Positions 59,850-64,000 of a stretch of 64,000 nt of DNA are shown piece by piece. The position numbers and the translations under genes are program-made. The DNA comes from Actinopolymorpha cephalotaxi (GTDB lineage Bacteria; Actinomycetota; Actinomycetes; Propionibacteriales; Actinopolymorphaceae), in the NCBI RefSeq assembly GCF_013408535.1, contig NZ_JACBZA010000001.1:1178001-1242000 (forward strand). The letters run 5' to 3'. Position 1 is the stretch's first letter; each line of letters begins with the position of its first letter. A model generated the notes under the pieces. The model was not told the DNA's origin. It saw only the letters and a program-made list of their open reading frames with translations, and did not search any database.

Positions 59850-61182
59850 AGCCGGCCACCGGTTGCCCGGCCGGCTCCGCCGTCCTCCGGCGTACCGTCT
59901 CCCGCATCGCCGCGATCGGCAGCAACGCCAGCAGGCACGCGGCCGCCAGCATCACGTAGTCCCAGGTGAAGCCGTAGTGGTCGATGATCCAGCCGGACAC
60001 CGTGGGCACGATGATGCCGGAGACGCCGAGGGCGATCCCGACCACCAGGCCCATCCCCGACGAAGCGGCCCGCGGCGTGGAGTCGACGACCAGCGCGTAC
60101 GCCACCGGGAACGGCGAGTTGCGGAACAGCCCCCAGGCGATCAGCACCGCCCAGGCCGACGCCGGTGAACTGATCCAGATCATCGCCAGCACGGTCGCGG
60201 TCCAGCCGGCGCAGATGATCGCCAGGGAGAACTTCCGTCCCAGGTGGTCCGACAGCGTGCCCCACACGATCTGCCCGATCCATCCGGTGATGCCGGACGC
60301 GCCGGACACCACGGCCGCCATGGCCAGGGTGAGCCCGGCGTGCTTGGTGAGCTGGACGGTGAGGAACGCGGTGACCCCGGTCTCCGCCCACAGCAGGCAG
60401 AACGCCAGCCCGAGGCCGCACCACACGTTGCGGTGGCCGAACGCGATCCGCAGCTTGGCCAGCGGGTTGCCGGTCGGCTGGTCGTCGGGCAGGGGGACTG
60501 CCGGGGTCATCCGGTGGCGCTCGATCCAGGCGTTCACGCGTTCGAGGTTGTGCCGGCGGCCGAGGACGAGCTGGGCGACCATGATCGGTACTGCGATCAG
60601 CGGCAGCCACAGGAACGCGTCCCGCCAGGTGCCGACCAGCAGCACCCAGCCGATCAGGACCGGGCCGAGCAGCTGGCCGATCGGGAAGCCGGTGTGGTGG
60701 ACGCCGACCGCGAAGCCGCGGTTCTCCTTCTGCCACCACTCGCTCACCAGGGCGACGTTCACCGGCTCCATCCCGCCGGTCCCGATGCCCATCACCACCC
60801 GCCAGGCGCGCAGCGCCGCGATGCCGTGGGACAGCGCGGTGGCGACGGCGGCCACCACGGTGACCGCGACCGTGACGATCCAGGTCCGCGCCCGCAGGTG
60901 CCCCCGGCCGAACAGGTCGCCGACCACGCCGAGCACGACGGCACCCACGAACGTGCCCACGAAGGACAGCGACACCAGCACCCCGCCCTGGGTGTTGGAC
61001 AGCCCGAACTCCTTCAGGATGTCCGGCAGAACGGTGGGCAGGATCACCCGGTCGATCGAGGTGATCAGGATCGCCAGCGACGACACGCCGAGCATCCACC
61101 AGGAGACCGGGTGGGCGCGGGGGAGCCAGCCGCGCAGCCGGCCCGGTGGGCGTGTCGAGGTCTTCGCGGGGGCCGAGGCCAT
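59848..61182 (-). CDS. MFS transporter
   Basis: 444 aa, ATG 61182, about 12 membrane helices. Signature between helices 2 and 3 GVVGDLFGRGHLRAR, and MGIGTGGMEPVNVALVSEWWQKENRG in the first half; second half WGTLSDHLGRKFSLAII. The pattern fits the anion/sugar-acid (ACS, hexuronate-like) branch of MFS, in keeping with nearby sugar-acid catabolism, though they are not in one operon. It would import organic acids with protons. The 153-base divergent gap to purU contains both promoters. Confidence 0.88.
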   Translation of the reverse strand: MASAPAKTSTRPPGRLRGWLPRAHPVSWWMLGVSSLAILITSIDRVILPTVLPDILKEFGLSNTQGGVLVSLSFVGTFVGAVVLGVVGDLFGRGHLRARTWIVTVAVTVVAAVATALSHGIAALRAWRVVMGIGTGGMEPVNVALVSEWWQKENRGFAVGVHHTGFPIGQLLGPVLIGWVLLVGTWRDAFLWLPLIAVPIMVAQLVLGRRHNLERVNAWIERHRMTPAVPLPDDQPTGNPLAKLRIAFGHRNVWCGLGLAFCLLWAETGVTAFLTVQLTKHAGLTLAMAAVVSGASGITGWIGQIVWGTLSDHLGRKFSLAIICAGWTATVLAMIWISSPASAWAVLIAWGLFRNSPFPVAYALVVDSTPRAASSGMGLVVGIALGVSGIIVPTVSGWIIDHYGFTWDYVMLAAACLLALLPIAAMRETVRRRTAEPAGQPVAG

Positions 61183-61322
61183 CGGCGCACGCTAGACCCG
61201 GCGGGTGGGAAAATCCCGTTCGTCCACATCCCCGGGGCGGATCGGGCAGGTTTCGGTCACCGCCACGGACGCTGACACCGGGCGGCTGACGGGGTCGTGC
61301 CGTGCCGGAGGCCGGTGCCCGG

Positions 61323-61328
61323 GACAAT
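61323..61328 (+). promoter_or_regulatory. Candidate -10 of purU
   Basis: GACAAT lies 7 bases before the ATG at 61336, with no Shine-Dalgarno between, suggesting another leaderless transcript. The -35 is not clear. Confidence 0.35.
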
Positions 61329-61335
61329 CGAACCC

Positions 61336-62205
61336 ATGAGTAACACCAGCGACCGGCCGGAGTACGTCCTCACCCTCTCCTGTGCCGACCGGCTCGGCAT
61401 CGTGCACGCCGTGGCCGGGTTCCTGGCCGAGCGGGGCTGCAACATCGTCGACAGCCAGCAGTTCAGCGACCGGCTGGACGGCGGCTTCTTCATGCGGGTG
61501 CACGTCCAGGCGGAGTCCGCCCAGACGACGCTGGACGACCTGCAGGTCGGCTTCGCCCCGATCGGCGCCACCTTCGGGATGGACTGGCAGCTACGCGACC
61601 TCGGCGCCCGCCAGCGACTGCTGGTGCTGGTCTCCAAGCAGGACCACTGCCTCAACGACCTGCTGTACCGCTGCCGGGTCGGCGCCGTCCCGGCCGACAT
61701 CGCGGCCGTGGTGTCCAACCACCCCGACGTGGGACCGATGGTGGAGAAGACCGGGCTGCCGTTCCACCACCTGCCGGTGACGGCGGACTCCAAGGGCGCG
61801 CAGGAACAGGCGATCCTCGACCTGGTGTCCGCGCAACGGGTCGACCTGGTGGTGCTGGCCCGCTACATGCAGGTGCTCTCCCACGACCTCTGCGAGAAGC
61901 TTGTCGGCCGGGCGATCAACATCCACCACTCCTTCCTGCCGAGCTTCAAGGGCGCGAAGCCGTACCACCAGGCGTACGAACGCGGCGTCAAGCTGATCGG
62001 CGCGACCGCCCACTACGTCACCGAGGTGCTGGACGAGGGGCCGATCATCGAGCAGGAGGTGGCCCGGGTCGACCACACGCTGACCCCGGCCAAGCTCGCC
62101 GCGGTGGGCCGCGACCTGGAAAGCCTCGCCCTGGCCCGGGCGGTCACCTGGCACCTGGAGCACCGGGTCATCCTGAACGGCATGCGGACGGTCATCTTCC
62201 GGTGA
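61336..62205 (+). CDS. purU: Formyltetrahydrofolate deformylase
   Basis: 289 aa, typical. N-terminal ACT domain (YVLTLSCADRLGIVHAVAGFLAERGCNIV) and C-terminal formyltransferase fold with GRAINIHHSFLPSFKGAKPY (Asn-His catalytic motif, about residues 193-212) and VTEVLDEGPIIEQEV (catalytic Asp). It hydrolyses 10-formyl-THF to formate and THF, balancing one-carbon pools, with ACT sensing methionine/glycine. folD follows 114 bases later on the same strand. ATG 61336 is the conserved start. Confidence 0.95.
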   Translation: MSNTSDRPEYVLTLSCADRLGIVHAVAGFLAERGCNIVDSQQFSDRLDGGFFMRVHVQAESAQTTLDDLQVGFAPIGATFGMDWQLRDLGARQRLLVLVSKQDHCLNDLLYRCRVGAVPADIAAVVSNHPDVGPMVEKTGLPFHHLPVTADSKGAQEQAILDLVSAQRVDLVVLARYMQVLSHDLCEKLVGRAINIHHSFLPSFKGAKPYHQAYERGVKLIGATAHYVTEVLDEGPIIEQEVARVDHTLTPAKLAAVGRDLESLALARAVTWHLEHRVILNGMRTVIFR

Positions 62206-62319
62206 GCCGCCCCACGCCGTCCGCCCACCGCGAGGTCCGCCACACCCGCCCTGGTAGGAACGACGTACGGACGTGACGAACCTACGTCGACCGACACCTG
62301 GCCCCGAACGAGGAGAGCG

Positions 62320-63177
62320 ATGAGCAGCGCACGGATCCTGGACGGCAAGGCGACGGCGGCGGCCATCCGCGCCGAGCTGACCGAACGCGTGGCCCGGCTG
62401 CGCGCGCAGGGGGTCGTGCCCGGACTGGGCACGGTGATCGTCGGCGACGACCCCGGCAGCCACGCGTACGTCCGCGGTAAGCACCGCGACTGTGCGCAGG
62501 TCGGCATCGAGAGCATCCAGGTCGAGCTGCCCGCCGACGCCACCCAGGAGGAGGTCGAGGCGGAGGTACGCCGGCTGAACGCCGACCCGGCCTGCACCGG
62601 GTTCATCGTCCAGCTGCCGTTGCCGAAGGGGCTGGACGCCAACCGCGTGCTCGCCCTGATGGACCCGGCCAAGGACGCCGACGGGCTGCACCCGGCCAAC
62701 CTCGGCTGGCTGGTGCACGGAAACCCGGCGCCGCTGCCGTGCACGCCGCGCGGCATCGTCGAGCTGCTGCGGCGGTACGACGTGGAGCTGGCCGGTGCCG
62801 AGGTCTGCGTGATCGGCCGCGGCATCACGGTCGGCCGGCCGCTCGGGCTGATCCTCACGAGGCGCTCGGAGAACGCCACCGTGACTCTGTGCCACACCCG
62901 TACCAAGGACCTGGCCGCGCACGTGCGCAACGCCGACATCGTGGTCGCGGCCGCCGGGGTGCCCGGGCTGATCCGGGCCGACATGGTGCGGCCGGGCGCC
63001 GCCGTGCTCGACGTCGGCATCACCCGGACCGACGCCGGCCTGGTGGGCGACGTCGACCCGGGTGTGCGCGAGGTGGCCGGCTGGCTGGCGCCGATGCCCG
63101 GCGGGGTGGGCCCGATGACGCGGGCGATGCTGCTGACCAACGTGGTGGAAGCCGCCGAGGCAGCTTCGGCCGGCTGA
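62320..63177 (+). CDS. folD: Bifunctional methylenetetrahydrofolate dehydrogenase/cyclohydrolase
   Basis: 285 aa, ATG 62320 after GAGGAGA. The catalytic Lys is in [17 protein letters not shown], and [47 protein letters not shown] (NADP site) and [15 protein letters not shown] complete the family. It oxidises 5,10-methylene-THF to methenyl- then formyl-THF. With PurU it forms an adjacent one-carbon pair. A hairpin 4 bases after the stop ends the unit. Confidence 0.96.
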   Translation: MSSARILDGKATAAAIRAELTERVARLRAQGVVPGLGTVIVGDDPGSHAYVRGKHRDCAQVGIESIQVELPADATQEEVEAEVRRLNADPACTGFIVQLPLPKGLDANRVLALMDPAKDADGLHPANLGWLVHGNPAPLPCTPRGIVELLRRYDVELAGAEVCVIGRGITVGRPLGLILTRRSENATVTLCHTRTKDLAAHVRNADIVVAAAGVPGLIRADMVRPGAAVLDVGITRTDAGLVGDVDPGVREVAGWLAPMPGGVGPMTRAMLLTNVVEAAEAASAG

Positions 63178-63181
63178 GTGA

Positions 63182-63206
63182 CTGATCAGCCGGGTTGGCT
63201 GATCAG
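63182..63206. terminator. Bidirectional hairpin between folD and the LLM gene
   Basis: CTGATCAGCC (63182-63191) and GGCTGATCAG (63197-63206) pair perfectly over a GGGTT loop. It covers the stop codon of the LLM gene on the minus strand and starts 4 bases after the folD stop. Confidence 0.75.
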
Positions 63207-64000
63207 CCGAGCAGGGCCGGCGCGAGTTCGCGCAGCTGGTCCAGCCCGAGCCCGTGTTCGGGGGCGACCGCCTGCAGGAGCACGTGGTCGGCGCCGGCGT
63301 CGAGGTGCGCGCGCACCCTCGTGCGTACGGCGTCGACGTCGCCCCACGCCACGATCGCGTCCACCAGCCGGTCGCTGCCGCCGTCGCCGAAGTCCTCGTC
63401 GGTGAAGCCGAGGGTGCGCAGGTTGTTCGTGTAGTTGGGCAGCCTGAGGTAGTACGACGTGTGCTCCCGGCCCAGCGCACGCGCCTTGTCGGGGTCGGTC
63501 TCGACCAGCACCGCCTGCTCGGGGATCAGCAGCGGCCCGGCACCCAGCACCTCCCGCGCCCGGGCGGTGTGCTCGGGCGGGACAAAGTAGGGGTGCGCGC
63601 CCTGCGTGCGGTCGCGGGCGAGCTCCAGCATCTTCTGCCGCAGCGCGGCGAGCACCACCGGCGGGTCCTCCGTACCGCGGTTCGCCTCGTAGGGCGCGCC
63701 GCCCTCCAGCTGGTCGAGGTAGTCGCGCATCTTGGCCAGCGGGCGTGCGTACTGTCCGCCCCTCGCCTCCACGGCGGGCAGGTGGCTCACACCGAGGCCG
63801 AGCAGGAACCGGCCGGGGAACGCCTCCGACAGCGTCAGCGTGGCCGCCCTGGCCGCGGTCGCGTCCCGGGCCCACACGTTGGCGATGCCGGTGCCCATCG
63901 GGATCCGCGCCGTCGCCGCCAGCAGGACCGCGGTGTTGGTGAACGGCTCCTTCGATAGCGGGGTCTCCGAGACCCAGAGCGAGCCGTAGCCGAGCTCCTC
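63203..64000 (-). CDS. LLM-class F420-dependent oxidoreductase, 5'-truncated by the window edge
   Basis: 265 codons visible; the frame stays open to base 64000 (EELGYGSLWVSETPLSKEPF at the edge), so the start is outside. A TIM-barrel of the luciferase-like type: IPMGTGIANVWARDATAARAA, FPGRFLLGLGVSHLPAV, GAPYEANRGTEDPPVVLAAL and the C-terminal DRLVDAIVAWGDVDAVRTRV, AGADHVLLQAV. Members use F420H2 to reduce or oxidise diverse substrates. Substrate unknown. Its 3' end is inside the folD terminator hairpin. Confidence 0.88.
   Translation of the reverse strand, partial: EELGYGSLWVSETPLSKEPFTNTAVLLAATARIPMGTGIANVWARDATAARAATLTLSEAFPGRFLLGLGVSHLPAVEARGGQYARPLAKMRDYLDQLEGGAPYEANRGTEDPPVVLAALRQKMLELARDRTQGAHPYFVPPEHTARAREVLGAGPLLIPEQAVLVETDPDKARALGREHTSYYLRLPNYTNNLRTLGFTDEDFGDGGSDRLVDAIVAWGDVDAVRTRVRAHLDAGADHVLLQAVAPEHGLGLDQLRELAPALLG

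Noticed and set aside
62206-62319. Folate riboswitch upstream of folD
   Set aside because: The 114-base gap shows no recognisable pseudoknot or conserved core of known THF riboswitches.

Overview
The window is high-GC DNA with dense coding, many GTG starts, 4-base ATGA/GTGA overlaps and several promoters sitting directly on start codons, as is typical of Actinomycetota. The conserved order amt-glnK-glnD-ffh-amidohydrolase-rpsP-khpA-rimM-trmD-rplS-lepB-rnhB-DUF2469 ... yraN-comM-dprA-xerC-M23 peptidase-rpsB-tsf-pyrH-frr-cdsA ... rlmN is a chromosomal backbone of that phylum. The F420-linked oxidoreductases and paired GAF-ANTAR genes agree. I lean to the Propionibacteriales (Kribbella/Actinopolymorpha-like), but the sequence alone does not fix the genus. 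No rRNA, tRNA, CRISPR array, insertion sequence or prophage was found.

Layout. 1-5.5 kb: a GNAT fragment, a class-III aminotransferase, and a lipoprotein peptide-binding protein overlapping a gamma-glutamyltransferase (amine/gamma-glutamyl peptide use). 5.5-8.7 kb: a MerR-thioredoxin pair and, convergent to it, three tandem GAF-ANTAR regulators. 8.9-16.6 kb: pabB, the nitrogen-control operon amt-glnK-glnD, and ffh. 16.6-23.6 kb: ribosome and secretion backbone. 23.6-27.9 kb: an RraA-like aldolase facing a coupled TPP enzyme/sugar-acid dehydratase pair. 28-34 kb: yraN-comM-dprA, xerC with a large insertion, and a PLP enzyme. 34-41 kb: M23 peptidase, rpsB-tsf-pyrH-frr-cdsA and a phosphatase. 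41-48.7 kb: a heterodimeric ABC exporter, an F420 enzyme, and an MMPL pump divergent from its MarR regulator. 48.7-53.2 kb: rlmN, TetR, an APH-like kinase, a Cys-tailed MarR divergent from a VOC protein, and a YdeI-like protein. 53.3-58.7 kb: a secreted phosphatase/beta-propeller fusion and a DUF1537 kinase-PdxA2 catabolic operon. 58.9-64 kb: a papain-like protease, an MFS transporter, purU, folD and a truncated F420 LLM enzyme.

How the parts work together. The ammonium channel, its PII brake and the PII-modifying enzyme form one operon. The ribosomal, tRNA-methylation, SRP and signal-peptidase genes form a translation/export block. The DUF1537 kinase and PdxA2 should phosphorylate and oxidise a four-carbon sugar acid. 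PurU and FolD are neighbouring one-carbon enzymes. Several exporter or enzyme genes lie next to a likely dedicated regulator with a visible operator.

The least explained signals are outside ordinary genes. (i) A 9-bp motif close to CGATATCAC is repeated three times in tandem at two places 9 kb apart, both in leader or upstream regions. (ii) GAATTC boxes recur at about 24 bp spacing on both sides of the small F420 gene. (iii) In-frame minisatellites of 9-30 bp occur in rimM, rpsB, pabB, the TPP enzyme, the DUF1537 gene and the M23 gene. (iv) A coding-like remnant lies in frame behind the phosphatase stop codon.
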